Source: Proales similis (lineage: Eukaryota; Rotifera; Eurotatoria; Ploima; Proalidae). From it: a stretch of DNA of 64,000 bases. Under the pieces are notes generated by a model that was not told where the DNA came from, searched no databases, and saw only the letters and a list, made by a program, of their open reading frames with translations. Numbering within the stretch: the first letter of the stretch is position 1; every line of letters starts with the position of its first letter. The stretch covers positions 1,736,001-1,800,000 of the forward strand of contig JAGVRJ010000005.1 in assembly GCA_019059635.1 (NCBI GenBank). The letters run 5' to 3'. Made by a program: the position numbers and the translations under genes. Positions 19,991-31,900 of this stretch are shown here, in pieces.

Positions 19991-22042
19991 ATGTTTCAGC
20001 TTATTGATTATGTGGTGCTGCTGTTGATTTTGACTTTAATTATTTCGTTCGGATTTGTACCTAAGCTATTAAGCTATTTGAAACAGTTGCGCGCATCCAG
20101 AACAGCAAAGAGCGTCGAAGCAGTCAAATTCATTATTAGAGGCAGAGATGAGGCATCAGTCGATCAAGATCCTCGTCGTGAGTCGACTTTTGAACGCTAC
20201 GTTTTGAAACGAGCGCGAAGCGAGCCACAAGTTCAGCCCAAGGCCAACTTTTTTGTCTTGACCATCTCGCTTGTGATCGGATTCCAGACAACCACAACAG
20301 TGATCGGTCATCCGGTCGAGTTCTACTACTATGGCTTCAAGGTGCTTCAAATCGTTCTGACCGGTATCATAGGACCATTCATAATCGCCTACGCATTCAT
20401 TCCGTTCATTTATGGAATCAAAGCGGACAGCATCTACGAGTACTTGGAGAACAAATTCGAGCCGGGCTCGAACGCTGTGAAAAATCTCACGCTCATTTTG
20501 GCCGTTTTGTTTCAGTTTTTGTTCGCGTCGACTGTTCTGTTCTCGACGTCGATTTGCATCGTGCACGTCCTATCCTACGACATCTCCACGTCTATTTGGC
20601 AAGTGGCGATTGTTCTCGGTCTATTCAGCGCCCTGTTGGCCATGCTCGGCCTACAGTCCGTGCTTTGGGTCAATCTGATCCAGTACATTCTGCTCATCAT
20701 CTGCAATCTGACCATAATCGCTTTGGGTATTTACAATTTCACCGACGGCCCTGTTTCGCAATCGTTCAGCTCAATGTGGGAGCTCACTCGCCTGACCGAT
20801 CGCGATCAGTTTTTAGAGCTGAGCGAAAACTTGCGGAACCGATACACAATTTGGAACTGCCTGTTTGGTCTCACCGTAAACTACATTGTTCTGTATTCAA
20901 TGACACAGCAGTCATTCATGAGAATAAAGCAATGTTCTAATTTGCGGTCGGCGCAGATGCTCACTCTGAGCATCATTCCATTCGGCATCTTCAATTTCAC
21001 TTTGTTCATTCTGACCGGCTTTGTCATGTTCGCTTACTTTTACAAATGCGGCGATCCGCTCAGTCTGCAGCTGATCAAGAGTCCAAATCAAATGCTCATG
21101 AAATTCCTCGCACTATTCTACTCCAAATACAAAGGCTTTCAGGGATTGTACTTGGGCCTCTTGCTCAATTGTGGTATCGGAGCATTGTCCAGTGTCCTGA
21201 AGGGCCTAGCTGTCACTCTGTGCGAAGACGTGGTGGAAAAAATCATATTGAAAGAAAGCGAAGTGGAGCATCTCAAGCGCAATCATTCAATCAGCAGTCA
21301 ACGACGTTTGTCACAAATCGAATGCCAATTCATCTATCAAGAGGATCTGATCGAAATGAAAAGCATGTCCGAGGGCAATTTCAGAAAGCAGCAGAGAAAA
21401 GTGAAAAAGCTGGTTCGCAAATACCAGAACAAGACGAGCAACAAGCTCAAGAATCTAATCATTCTCGTCTCGGCATCCGTATTCATCGCGATTTGCATTT
21501 TGCTCGAGTATTTGCCCGGCAATATAATTTCAGTCACCTTTTCCACAATGAACACCACACTCGGGCCGACAATATTCATATTCATGTGTGCCCGTTTCAA
21601 CGAGTTTATCATGCAGCAAAACGCAGTTGCCGGCCATCGAGGCGACGAATCGAAACTCGGCAAATTCAAGCTCAGGTCGATCGATATCATCGGCGCCGCT
21701 GTCGCCTCCATACTTGTGATTCAGTTTTTCTTCATCGGAAAAAATCTGACCTATTCAAATGCGCCCGAGTTTTTTGACAGTGACTCGCTACCGGTGAACA
21801 AGCTGACCACAGCCGATCACGAGGCATTTTGTAAATATCCGGCCAATCTGACCGGCAATTATTCCGCTTCAGACTCAATTCCTCCCAAACAAGACCAGAC
21901 CGTCAGCATCTGGTACTACTTGTTCGCCACTTCGTTTTATTGGTATTCGCTGATCGGCTTTTTGACTTGTTGCTTAAGTGTCGCGCTTACGACCAGTCTG
22001 CGTTTAATAAAAGATTCTCTGCGTCCTAATCAGAGGAATTAG
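19991..22042 (+). CDS. Sodium/solute symporter, SLC5 family
   Basis: Single exon, 683 aa from the ATG at 19991 (a longer frame starts at TTG). The SLC5 core is clear: a discontinuous TM1 region QTTTTVIGHPVEFYYYGFK, then IPFIYGIKADSIYEYLENKF, VLFSTSICIVHVLS, LGLQSVLWVNLIQYILLI and a Ser-rich late helix near SVLKGLAVTL. About 13 hydrophobic helices are seen, with a charged intracellular insert at about residues 415-490 (RRLSQIECQ, KKLVRKYQNK). Closest in feel to the vitamin/iodide branch (SMVT, NIS, SMCT), but the substrate cannot be read from sequence. The N-terminus carries an unusual 50-residue charged loop before TM2. No introns, in contrast to its neighbours. Confidence 0.85.
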   Translation: MFQLIDYVVLLLILTLIISFGFVPKLLSYLKQLRASRTAKSVEAVKFIIRGRDEASVDQDPRRESTFERYVLKRARSEPQVQPKANFFVLTISLVIGFQTTTTVIGHPVEFYYYGFKVLQIVLTGIIGPFIIAYAFIPFIYGIKADSIYEYLENKFEPGSNAVKNLTLILAVLFQFLFASTVLFSTSICIVHVLSYDISTSIWQVAIVLGLFSALLAMLGLQSVLWVNLIQYILLIICNLTIIALGIYNFTDGPVSQSFSSMWELTRLTDRDQFLELSENLRNRYTIWNCLFGLTVNYIVLYSMTQQSFMRIKQCSNLRSAQMLTLSIIPFGIFNFTLFILTGFVMFAYFYKCGDPLSLQLIKSPNQMLMKFLALFYSKYKGFQGLYLGLLLNCGIGALSSVLKGLAVTLCEDVVEKIILKESEVEHLKRNHSISSQRRLSQIECQFIYQEDLIEMKSMSEGNFRKQQRKVKKLVRKYQNKTSNKLKNLIILVSASVFIAICILLEYLPGNIISVTFSTMNTTLGPTIFIFMCARFNEFIMQQNAVAGHRGDESKLGKFKLRSIDIIGAAVASILVIQFFFIGKNLTYSNAPEFFDSDSLPVNKLTTADHEAFCKYPANLTGNYSASDSIPPKQDQTVSIWYYLFATSFYWYSLIGFLTCCLSVALTTSLRLIKDSLRPNQRN

Positions 22043-22527
22043 GAAATTGTGTAAGTTGTCGAGTTTTCATTCCCTTGGAAGCAGAGGCTCGAGAATGTTG
22101 TTAAATTGGTCGAGTGATCCAATTTGCCTCGATTTGAAACAGTCAGCATAAATTGAAGAAGTTTCTTATGCCACCGAGTGTCTCACCTTCGCAACCACCA
22201 ATTCAAATCTTAGGCTCAGATGTTCTCGCGCTCAGCGCATAATTCAAAGCATAATTCAAATCAGTCTGCAATCATCCAGCATTCGTTGGATATTGCACAA
22301 ACAGGCGTAATGGTTGCATCGACATTTGCAAATTCTTATGCACTGCTTGGGCCCCTGCTTGGCGTCAAGAGTTGAAATTTTTCTTTTATTCTGACACAAG
22401 CGTTTTTGATTCGATTTAGAAATTGTGAGATCAGGCCTCAGGAGGAGAGCGCTTGTGTCTCTTAGTCGGTTGTTAGACTCAAATCAAACGCCACACATCT
22501 CATAGCTTCAAGGCCTTAATTCTCAAC
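22043..22527. other. Intergenic, SLC5-like to GTPBP
   Basis: 485 bp without a recognisable gene; no clear AATAAA was found after the SLC5 stop. Confidence 0.45.
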
Positions 22528-24764
22528 ATGAACGCCGGTCTGGTTGGATTTTTCGGTGATTGTGAGAGCTCGTCAGACGAGGAATGTGATCTCATGGGCA
22601 CCTCACTGCCCCCAGAGGTCGAAAGAGGCAACATAGAATACAAACTCAAGCTGATCGACCCTTCGCCCAGTCGAATTGAGCATTTAGTTACGCAAATGAA
22701 GTGGCGTCTTCAAGAAGGCGTTGGCGAAGCCATTTATCAGATAGGAGTCAGCGATGATGGTTTCGTCTGTGGTCTCAATAGAGACGAAATGAAGCAAACC
22801 CTGGCCATAATTGAACTGTAAGTATCATGCAAAGTCATTCTTAAACACGAGCGGCACTCATTTTGGCTGTTAGAATGGCCAGCAGACTCGGAGCTTGCAT
22901 GAACATTTTGCAAAGTCGCCAGGTGCTAGACCAAGACGGTGAGGCAAAGTCGAGTGTGAAAGTTCAAATAAGACAGCTGAACGACGATGTTCAGTTCGAA
23001 GACATCCGAGTCGCTGTTCTTGGAAACATAGAGAGCGGCAAGAGCACAATTATATCAGTTCTCACTCACAATGAGCTTGATAACGGCCAAGGCCGTGCAC
23101 GCTTGAATCTCCTTCGTCACATCCATGAAATTCAATCGGGCCATACATCATCGATAAATAACGAAATAATGGGCTTCAACGAACTTGCCGAGGTCTGTCG
23201 CAATTTTTCCGCCTAATTTCGCTCGTTCTTTGTCTAACAAGCAGCACCAATAAGGTGAGGAACTTTGGCAATTGTCGGACTGTGGATGAAATATGCGGCA
23301 ACTCGTCAAAAATCATAACCTTCATTGACCTTGCCGGCCATTCAAAATACATGAAGACAACAATCTTCGGACTGACCGGCTACGCACCTGATGTGACAAT
23401 GCTGGTCATAAACGGCAATAAAGGATTGGGTAAAGCTGAGCGCTTCTGTTGCCCGTTTCAGATTAAATGCAACTTTAATTTTATCCAAAGTGGGCACAAC
23501 CAAGGAGCACTTTGACTTTTCGATGGCACTTGGCATGCCAATATTTGTCGTCATAAACAAAATAGACGTTTGCACCGAGACGAGTCTGAAGAAAACGATC
23601 GGCACTGTCGAGAATTTCTTGCGGTCAAACCGTGGCATAGAGCCGCTTTTGGTAAAGTGCGATCAGGATGCGGCCAAAGCAGCCAAGAACTTCATCAGGT
23701 CCAACCTGTGTCCGATATTCACTGTCTCGTGCGTCACGGGTACAAATCTGGACAAGCTCAAGCATTTCTTAAATGCGATTTCAATTGATGAATCTCATCC
23801 TGCTCGCGAACTTGGCACATCTGAGCAGCCCGAGTTTAGGGTAAGACTTACAATCACCTTTATCGAGGCCTCTCATTCAATTTGGGCTATCCGCAAAAGA
23901 TTGATGAAATCTTCTTCAAAAAGAAGCCGGGACACATTCTAGCCGGAATGCTTCTTAAGTAAGCCCCGACCCTCAAGTTGCATGTAAATGGCCGGATAAA
24001 TAGCATAAAAATTCTATTTCAAGGGGCACAATTAAAGAGCAAGAAAATCTGCTGCTCGGCCCGTTCGAACGGGGCGAGTTTGTGCCGGTCGAAGTTCAGA
24101 CAATTCAGCGCTTCCGCATCCCGTGTCGAATGGTGAAAAAGGGTCAATCAGCTTCTTTGAGCATTGGCTGTCCGTCTAACATTGCGGGCAAATTGAGAAA
24201 GGTGTGCTTCTCGTCATCAATCTGTCCGCGTCCTCGTCAATTTAGATTCGTCTATTTACCAAAGGGCATGGTTCTAATAAGTGCTGAATTGAACCCCAAA
24301 GCTTGCATGCGGTTCGAAGCGCGAATTAAACTTCTCCATCCAGAATGTTTGAGTTTACGTAAACTGCAAGCCACTCTGCACATTCATAACGTGTGTCAAG
24401 CAGCCAAGACAGAGTTCATCAAAGAGGTAATCACCAGCCGATGATTAGGAAGCGAAAGGTTCAATTCAACATTCTGACTCGCTAGACGGAGATCAAAGCG
24501 GACGAGGAGACCACAGTTGTTTGGGAGTTTCGTTCAAGACCCGAGTTTATCAACGATGGCAGTCGTTTCATATTTCGCGACGGCCACATAAAAGGAGTCG
24601 GCGAAGTGATTCGAACGCATGCTTGGAACGAGTCCGAGCACAGGCTGAAAAGGGAAAAGAAAAAGAAAACAGCGTTCGGAAACAAGACAAACACGTTCAA
24701 GCCGAATCAGAAGTCGTCGGTCGACAAGCCACTAGAGACAAGCGAGGTCACCATTCGAGCCTGA
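22528..24764 (+). CDS. GTP-binding protein of the GTPBP1/GTPBP2 family
   Basis: Join 22528..22817, 22874..23192, 23255..23429, 23491..23840, 23900..23958, 24024..24201, 24265..24426, 24486..24764; 603 aa. Like GTPBP2 (about 600 aa) it has an EF-Tu-type GTPase: G1 GNIESGKST (147-155), G3 DLAGH (228-232), G4 NKID (284-287) and an [10 protein letters not shown]5-like motif. Beta-barrel domains follow ([22 protein letters not shown] when spliced, [13 protein letters not shown]) and a Lys-rich tail. These GTPases act in ribosome quality control and mRNA decay. The intron at 24202-24264 is 63 nt without a stop, so a 21-residue longer isoform is possible. The acceptor of exon 5 was picked by alignment sense (ATT GAT GAA) and phase. 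Confidence 0.92.
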
Positions 24765-25457
24765 TGCCATTAAGTTTCTCTAGGCGGTGAAACATCAGTT
24801 GAATGATCGCCGCAGTTGTTGCAAATCAGCTGTTTCGCCGAGTAATTTCCAACCACTTGGAGTCTAATGTTGTTTGTTCATGTAAATATAAATTTGTAAA
24901 GCAGCGCGACTAAAGACAAAATCAAATAGCGTTCAGTTAGTTCAATCGCTATATATTTTCTCATTTCTTGTTAAAGTTAAAAGTAAAACAAAAACAACCA
25001 ATCAAGAACGAAGCATTTTTTGCTTTGCTCTTCTAGTCTTCAAAGGAAATAGAAATCATCTAGGTCCTTGGCTGGGGTGAGAAATACTTTTGTTGTCGGG
25101 TCAGCCACTTGCTTTCGCCTCTCTCTCTCTCTTACACTCTTGCTTTGTCTTTTGCTCCTTCGTCTCTTTCGTTTTAACATAATTTAAATATTTCTTTTGC
25201 GCGCTAGTGGGTTTTGGAAACGAATTTATGCTTGAAAGTTACACGTCTGTGAAACGAAATATCTTTGCCGAATTAGAGCTAGACATGGAATAGTAGAACG
25301 TATGAAACTAAACTAAATCGAGCTACAAAGAAAAGCGCATCTATGTATATGGAGTTAAAAGATCGATTAGTTGAAAGTGTTGCAAGTGTAACAAAGTCAC
25401 GTTTCGACAAAAGGTGAGTGCGTTTAAGCCAACTGAATTCATTCCAATCAGCCGCTC
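24765..25457. other. Intergenic, GTPBP to ENTPD
   Basis: AT-rich 3' region then CT-rich stretches (25119-25132). No canonical AATAAA recognised just after GTPBP; no gene seen. Confidence 0.45.
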
Positions 25458-27239
25458 ATGTTGCTGTCAAAATTTTGTAGTCCCATGCGAAAAATAAGGA
25501 TTAGAAATAACCGCTTGGTTGTTTTGATTCTTTCCATAGTTATTGTGCTCGTCTTGTTCTGGTACAGCGGAGTTAAATTCAGGGAGAGAAGTGCTGGTCT
25601 TTTCAACTTTTACACGGTTGTGATTGACGCAGGCAGCACAGGAAGTCGTGTGCACGTATTCAAACTGCTGCACGATGATCTGAGTGAGTGCAATTAAATT
25701 GAATAAATGAGACGAATCGAAGCGAGTGATGAAACTTTGCCAGACGATCAAGAAAATCGCGTCGACATCAAATTGGTAAATGAGGATCTTGTGATCAAGG
25801 TCAAGCCCGGTCTTTCGTCATTTGCAGATGAACCGGAAAAGGCAAGGGTCCATCACGTTTTTCTTCAAATGCACCAATTTGATTGAATTTTACGAATAAA
25901 TAGGCGATCGAGTCACTCCGGCCCTTGCTCGACGCAGCCATGAAGGCCATTCCTGAGTCTCAGCATAGTAAAACTCGTCTATCGCTCAAAGCGACGGCCG
26001 GGCTGCGAATGGTCTCCGAAAAAGCAGCCTATGAGATTCTTATGAACGTAAAAAAACTGTTCAAAGAATATCCGTTCATTTACACGAACGAAGACGTCGC
26101 AATCATGGCCGGCAAGACGGAGGGTATTTACTCATGGATTACGCTCAACTATGCCCTGGACAGCTTTTCAAAGTCGATGGAGAAAAGCACTTGTTCACTC
26201 GACCTGGGAGGCGGTAGCACCCAGATTACATTCGTGCCGACCGACGAGGTACTCCAGTCGCTCAATTGATTCTCTGCTGATTGACGATTAAGAAACGGTC
26301 ATCTGAAGATTACATTGACAGTGGCCAGCTCGGATGATATAAGCAGCTTTCGTCTGGACGATGTGTTGTATCAAATCTACGCCAAAAGGTTTTAACCCAT
26401 TCCTTAAGTCTTTTTGAAACAAGCTCACACATGCTGCTGCAGCTTTCTAGGATTCGGACTGATGTCTGCCCGGTTATATATACTCAAATCAGACATGTTG
26501 AATGTTCTTCAAGGCGGCGTGAAGGATAGAAGATCGCGAAACACCTTGTACAGTTCGTGCATGCCTGAAAATCAAACTACCAAGTGGACTCAGCAAGGCG
26601 TAGAGTACATTGTTGGCGGCCCATTTGAGTCAAACGTGCAAACATACGACTTTTGCTTTGAAAATGTCCTCAATTCGATCGAAGGCGACATAAGTGTCCC
26701 GGCCGAGCTCAAAACCAAAGAAATCTACGCGTTTTCGTTTTTCTTTGATCGGCTCAGTAAGGTCGGCGTTTTCAAAGGTAGCCTATCGTTTATTAAAAGC
26801 TTGTTCATTTATTCGGACTGAACGGACTTGCATTATAGAGAAGCTAGGCGGACCTGTGAAAATTGGCCAAATCGGTGCCAAAGCTAAATCAAGTGAGCAC
26901 ATCTTCAATTTTTTTTAACAATATATTTCCACTTTTTCACCTTTGCTCGTTTTTTATTTGCCCGTTTTGGCATCTAGTTTGCCAAAGTAAATATCCGACT
27001 AATGTGGATGGCGAGCCAGACCCGTTTCTCTGCTTGGACTTGACTTATATTTATGCGCTTCTTGCCAAGGGCTACTCACTGCCGGACGACAAGGAAATCA
27101 GAGTGAGTCAAACCTTTCATTATTTTGTGCCCATAGTTTTCTACTTTTAATTTCGACTCAAAAAAAGATTTACAATTCAATAAATTCAATGGAGATAAGT
27201 TGGGCCCTTGGCGCTGCATTTGACATGGTCGATGACTGA
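25458..27239 (+). CDS. Ectonucleoside triphosphate diphosphohydrolase, ENTPD5/6-like
   Basis: Join 25458..25683, 25744..25841, 25904..26248, 26309..26388, 26443..26777, 26839..26892, 26978..27102, 27168..27239; 444 aa. A signal anchor at about residues 20-37 (VVLILSIVIVLVLFWYSG) is followed by the apyrase-conserved regions: ACR1 IDAGSTGSRVHVFK (56-69), ACR2 LKATAGLRM, ACR3 IMAGKTEGIYSWITLN, ACR4 CSLDLGGGSTQITF, and ISWALGAAF near the end. One membrane segment plus length points to the Golgi/secreted ENTPD5/6 group, which hydrolyses nucleoside diphosphates such as UDP or GDP. Intron 2 appears to use a GC donor (AAG/GCAAGG); a weak GT donor 6 nt on would add two residues. Exon 4 acceptor (GAAG before ATTACA) fixed by phase. 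Confidence 0.92.
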
Positions 27240-27334
27240 TTTGATTGGAACTTAAGAATTTGTTATTTTCGCCAAAATTTTGTTTGGGCGTTTCTTATTC
27301 TACAACACAGAAAACGAACAGTTGTTCAAATGCG

Positions 27335-27340
27335 AATAAA
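27335..27340 (+). terminator. poly(A) signal of ENTPD gene
   Basis: AATAAA about 96 bp past the stop. Confidence 0.65.
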
Positions 27341-28075
27341 TCTCGTTGTCAATCCTGATTATTGCATATTATTGAGACAATAAAGCGGCAGTGAAAGTGA
27401 ACCACTTGGTCAATGTGTTTGAAAACCAAGGAAACAAGAAGAATGAAGCAAAAGGAGGGAAACACAGAGAGAGAAGGAGAGTACGAGCCAGAGAGAAGAA
27501 GTAAATGGAGAAAAATAAAGCAGCGAACGAGAGCAAATTGGATCTGAAACAATGAAAAATAGCAGCGTCGGCTTCACGTTTCAAAGAGAAAAAAAAAACG
27601 AGGATATTGCAAAGGCTTCTGTTTGTCTTTAAGCGATCATCCTCATCGCCATCCTCATTGCGATCTGTCACTAGGCTTTGTGCCCTGCTTATATATCCAA
27701 TAGGTAATTTAATTTAATAATTCCGGCTGAAGCGGCAGAGAAAAATTTTGTTTGAGTTCAGTTGTGGAAGAACTACGAGTGCGAACGAGACTGCAGTATT
27801 GAATAATAGAATCGTGTATGGCAGAGAATCGGCCGACTTTCTTTCTGACTTAAGGCCTGATTATTCGAGCAGCAAATGCACGGAGCCAAATAATCGAGAG
27901 CCATTGTCTTGGAAGGAGACATTGAGTTAAATTGGGGTTGAAAATCAAACTACTTGCTGAGCTGGATAAAGTACGCGCTACGATTTAGCTTTGGGTTTAA
28001 GCTATTTCAAGTCTGCTGCGGTTGCTTAACCGCTAGGAAAAGCAAGAGAGTAAACGAGTGATAGACAAAGTGAGC

Positions 28076-28094
28076 GAGAGAGAGAGAGAGAGAG
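28076..28094. repeat. (GA)n microsatellite
   Basis: Dinucleotide run in the gene-poor region. Confidence 0.9.
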
Positions 28095-30471
28095 GAAAAG
28101 AGAGACGCTGTCGAAATAGCGGCAGCGGTCGGCAAATATTCGAGGTCACATTCGCATTCAAGCTAGTTGGTGGTTAAGGTGAATGCCGCCGCTTAGAGCG
28201 CAAGAAGATGTTGTTTGCAAGGGTTCGTGCGAGTTGTTCTATTTACATTCCTTGCGATGCACCTTAGCTTAAATTTGCTTATTAGCGAACACTCAGCGAT
28301 CCCTTTGCCGGCTCTCACTCACTCGCTCGCTCCATAGTCAGCGATAGTTTTTAAATTTAAGCAATTAAATGACATATTTGTTTGCCGACCATTTTAATTG
28401 GCGACTCTCGTTAGATAATCTCATTAAATAATGACTTGCCTCACGAGGGTGACTCGTCGCAATTTTTTCTCCGCTCAAGGACTCATCGTATTCTTATTTT
28501 ATTGTTTCTGTGTCGAATGAGGCTTGAGCCGGGCAAATTGATATTTTCCGTTCGGCCGTGTTAGAGTGCTCACAGTTATTCGGCTGATAAGACAAGCTTG
28601 AGCGAAATTGCACATTTCTAAATATTTTTATTTGTCAAACAACAACCAATTAGAACAACAACAAAAGCAGACAGGACAACAACAGCCAGAACAATAACCA
28701 GACTGCTGCTGGCTATGAGTCCAAGACCAGTAATGATCACCTGTGATCATGGCTCTTATTCTCAGTGCACGGTTAGTTTTCGTTTGTGACTCATGATTTG
28801 ATTTACAACAGCAAGCAGGCGTGTTCGCTTGTGTTTGCTTTCCATGTTGGTGTTATTCTCGGAGACTGTTGCTTAACAAGCCACATCTGTCGGCCTGCTG
28901 GACAGTATCGAGTAGATTTCAGAGGATTTGTGGCCTCCGCATGGGTATGTGTGTGTTTGTAATCGAAGAGCTAGATTACAGGCTTCAATTTATTAAATTG
29001 CGTTAATCTCTTATGAAAACATGGCCACAGTCCTGGCCTGGGTACGTTGGAGTTGAGTTGGGACCAATTGATTGATTGACTGACTGCATGCTCGATTGTT
29101 CGATGATAATTTGAATACTTGAGAAATGGACTAGGGCCACGATTTAGAGAGCGTTGCTTGTACCTATATGACCATCGGGTCGTCTTATTTTTTCAAGCGA
29201 ACATGACACCGAATTAACGTACGCAGTTTATGCATTTACTTGTTCCAGAGACGGAGCCAAAGAGAGAGAGAGAGGGCGTGAGGGCGATGTAGAGGAAGGA
29301 AGGAAGGGAGGGAAGGAGAAAGGAGAGAAGCGTTCCGAATTTCATATAGCTCGTGCTCGACTCCACTTTTAATCGCATCTAATAACATCCACGCAAAAGA
29401 GCATGAAGCAAGCAGCGAGAAATTGCCAACTTAAACAAAAGTTATTGTAATGCTCGCGGTCAGCTTGTACGCACACCCACGGCAATGAGGCTCAGTCAAG
29501 CATGCGGCCTTGCTTGTTCTAACTGGTCACTCGTATTTTTATTTGCTAAACAACGTCTTCTGGCGTTCGATATTGAACGCTAGCGCGGACGCTTGCACAA
29601 AGATAAAGAAGAAAATAGGGAACGTGCGTCCGACCAGATGGACGCTCTTTGCCGCCAGGGCACGGTCTGTAAATATTTTACCGCCTTGTCACGACCCTGC
29701 TAGATAAGATGGATGTGATCTAACGGCCCATAATCTGGCCCGCGTTATGTCACTGTGATAATGTTTGCCCAGTACAATCAAGCCCAGTGCAAACAAAATC
29801 ATCGCATCGCTTTCACTCTCTCATGGTCGTGTTCAATTTGTGAGATATAAGTTTTATTCCTTAAGCCAATCGCCAATTTCCGTCTACTTCATTCATCCAT
29901 TTCTTGGTTCATTTCACAGATTTATCTTTTTCATTTCCCCCTATTCTCTCTCTCTTTCTCTTTTCGTGCAGCTTTTCCTGTCATCGACCATCACCGATTC
30001 TATTCTCTTTGCGCCTTTGATTTTAGTTCGCTATACTGCTTCTCTAAACCTCTTTCGTTTGACTAGGATCAGCGTCCTCTGCTTTGTCATCTCTCTGCCA
30101 ATTTTAAACTAGACAGAGACGGAGAGAAATAGAAAAGGAAGAAGCGGCTTAGTGCCCTGAGTGGCTCTTTGGCAAACATTATTGATTAACTCTTCAAACA
30201 GAAAGAGAAAGAGAGAAAATCAACAGACCAGAGTAGATAGCCACTAACAATCAAGCAAAAGAGTGGAACAAAGTCGCATGTCGCTGCCATTTGGCTGCCT
30301 CTTGATTTCATTTAAACGCAGCCAACTTGTTGTTTGCACAGGCTTTAGAATTTTTTCTCTACTAAGCGCCATTCATTTCGTCTGTTTGCTTACTTGGCGC
30401 TTTTCTTCTCTGCCGACGGAGTGAGAAGAGTGGGACAGAATCGGTCGACTTGACGGCCTGAGAGAATGAGT

Positions 30472-30493
30472 GAGAGAGAGAGAGAGAGAGAGA
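30472..30493. repeat. (GA)n microsatellite
   Basis: Dinucleotide run of about 11 units. Confidence 0.9.
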
Positions 30494-30996
30494 ATGGGAG
30501 AGCCAGAGTTATGAAAAGCTTGTCTGGACAAGCAGCATAAGATGGGCGAAGCGTCAATGCTTTTCATTTCTGACAAGTGTAAATATTTCCCTGTTTTATC
30601 CGGTCAAATATTCCGCGCTTTTATCGCTCAAGTTAAGGAACCGACAGACGAACGCTGCTCTCGTTTATATTACTTGATCTATTCTGAGTGGTGCAGTCCA
30701 ACTCTTTTAATTATTTTCCTCCTCATCGCCAAGATCAATGCGCGACGCTCAACTCAGCGATCTTTGAGTAAAGTTCAAAAGAGCTTTGGACAGAATAGAC
30801 CTGGTTCTGCATCTGCTCAGATGGCCAAGTGAGCCGCTCTAAGAATGTAAGAATCTAATCGAACTAAGGCCATCTGTAGCTGTAGCAAACATTTACTCAT
30901 GGACCCAAGAATGATCGGGGCGGAGCACTGATCCAACGCCCGGCCAGCCATCTCATTTATATTTATGACTTGGAAGGAATTAAGTTAGAGCCGATT

Positions 30997-31015
30997 GAGA
31001 GAGAGAGAGAGAGAG
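30997..31015. repeat. (GA)n microsatellite
   Basis: Dinucleotide run. Confidence 0.9.
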
Positions 31016-31882
31016 GGAGGTAAACAATGTAATTTTTTGTTTGCCTTGAAATTAGCTTCATTTAATCTTCCACGGTCGCTTCGTCATGGCCTTGGAGCCC
31101 TGCGCGCGTAGATAAGCTTCTCGCCCCTTGCGTTCGCCTTTCTGCTCGTCCTTTGCCTTTTTTCTTCGTTGCGCCCGCGCTCTTTTTTCTCCGTTTCCTC
31201 TGTGCGGCGGCAAAGAGATTAGCTCATTGTGTGATCTCTATTGATACATGAAATGTGGTACAAACTCGGCAAACATGTTACTTTATCGAATTTACAAGCT
31301 AAGGCATCGCGCATCCCCAAGGCTTTGCTCGGCCTTGTTTACATTCGTATTTAATTTGCTTGAGTAAACAGGACCTCGAGGAGCCGAATCAAAAAGTCGA
31401 GCCTGGTCGTCTTATTTGAAAGTACTTTTCAATGAGATGATGATCATTTCGCTCTGTCTCTTTTCTTCTGTTCGCTTTTAGTATTGGCCACAAACACATG
31501 GGCCTTTCGCACAATGCTTGTCTCTGTACGAATGAAAGCTAAAGAACAGCAGAGGCGCACAACCACTGACTCGCTCAATCGCAAATGTACACACGCCGGG
31601 ACAATTCAAAGTGGCGTTTTACTTTTCCACTCTGACAGAACATAGAGCAGAGATAGGCGGATAGACAGGCTCGCTAGCAACATGTCTGAGTTAACAAGTC
31701 TGGTTTTTAATCGATTCTGCTTCTGTGCACCGCTTTATCGTCACTTGTCGCATTGCTCGTTTATCTAATCGTACTCGTGTCGGTATTGATTGGTGGTCGC
31801 GCACGAAAGCGGCCAGGTCAGTACGAGAGCTACGGAGATAAACTAAAATCCATAGCAACAGCACTGCTAACCTTCGGCCATG

Positions 31883-31900
31883 TCTCTCTCTCTCTCTCTC
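31883..31900. repeat. (CT)n microsatellite
   Basis: Dinucleotide run. Confidence 0.9.

Noticed and set aside
23841-23899. Alternative exon 5 acceptor in GTPBP giving FNLGYPQK before IDEIFF
   Set aside because: It would break the phase set by the GTAAG donor at 23841; the CAAAAG acceptor restores the conserved IDE start.
28170-28195. GGTGAATGCC resembling the 3' part of miR-124
   Set aside because: The seed region does not match and no hairpin is evident.
30542-30832. 96-codon plus-strand frame in the gene desert
   Set aside because: No motif, no splice partners, no nearby poly(A) signal; length is compatible with chance.
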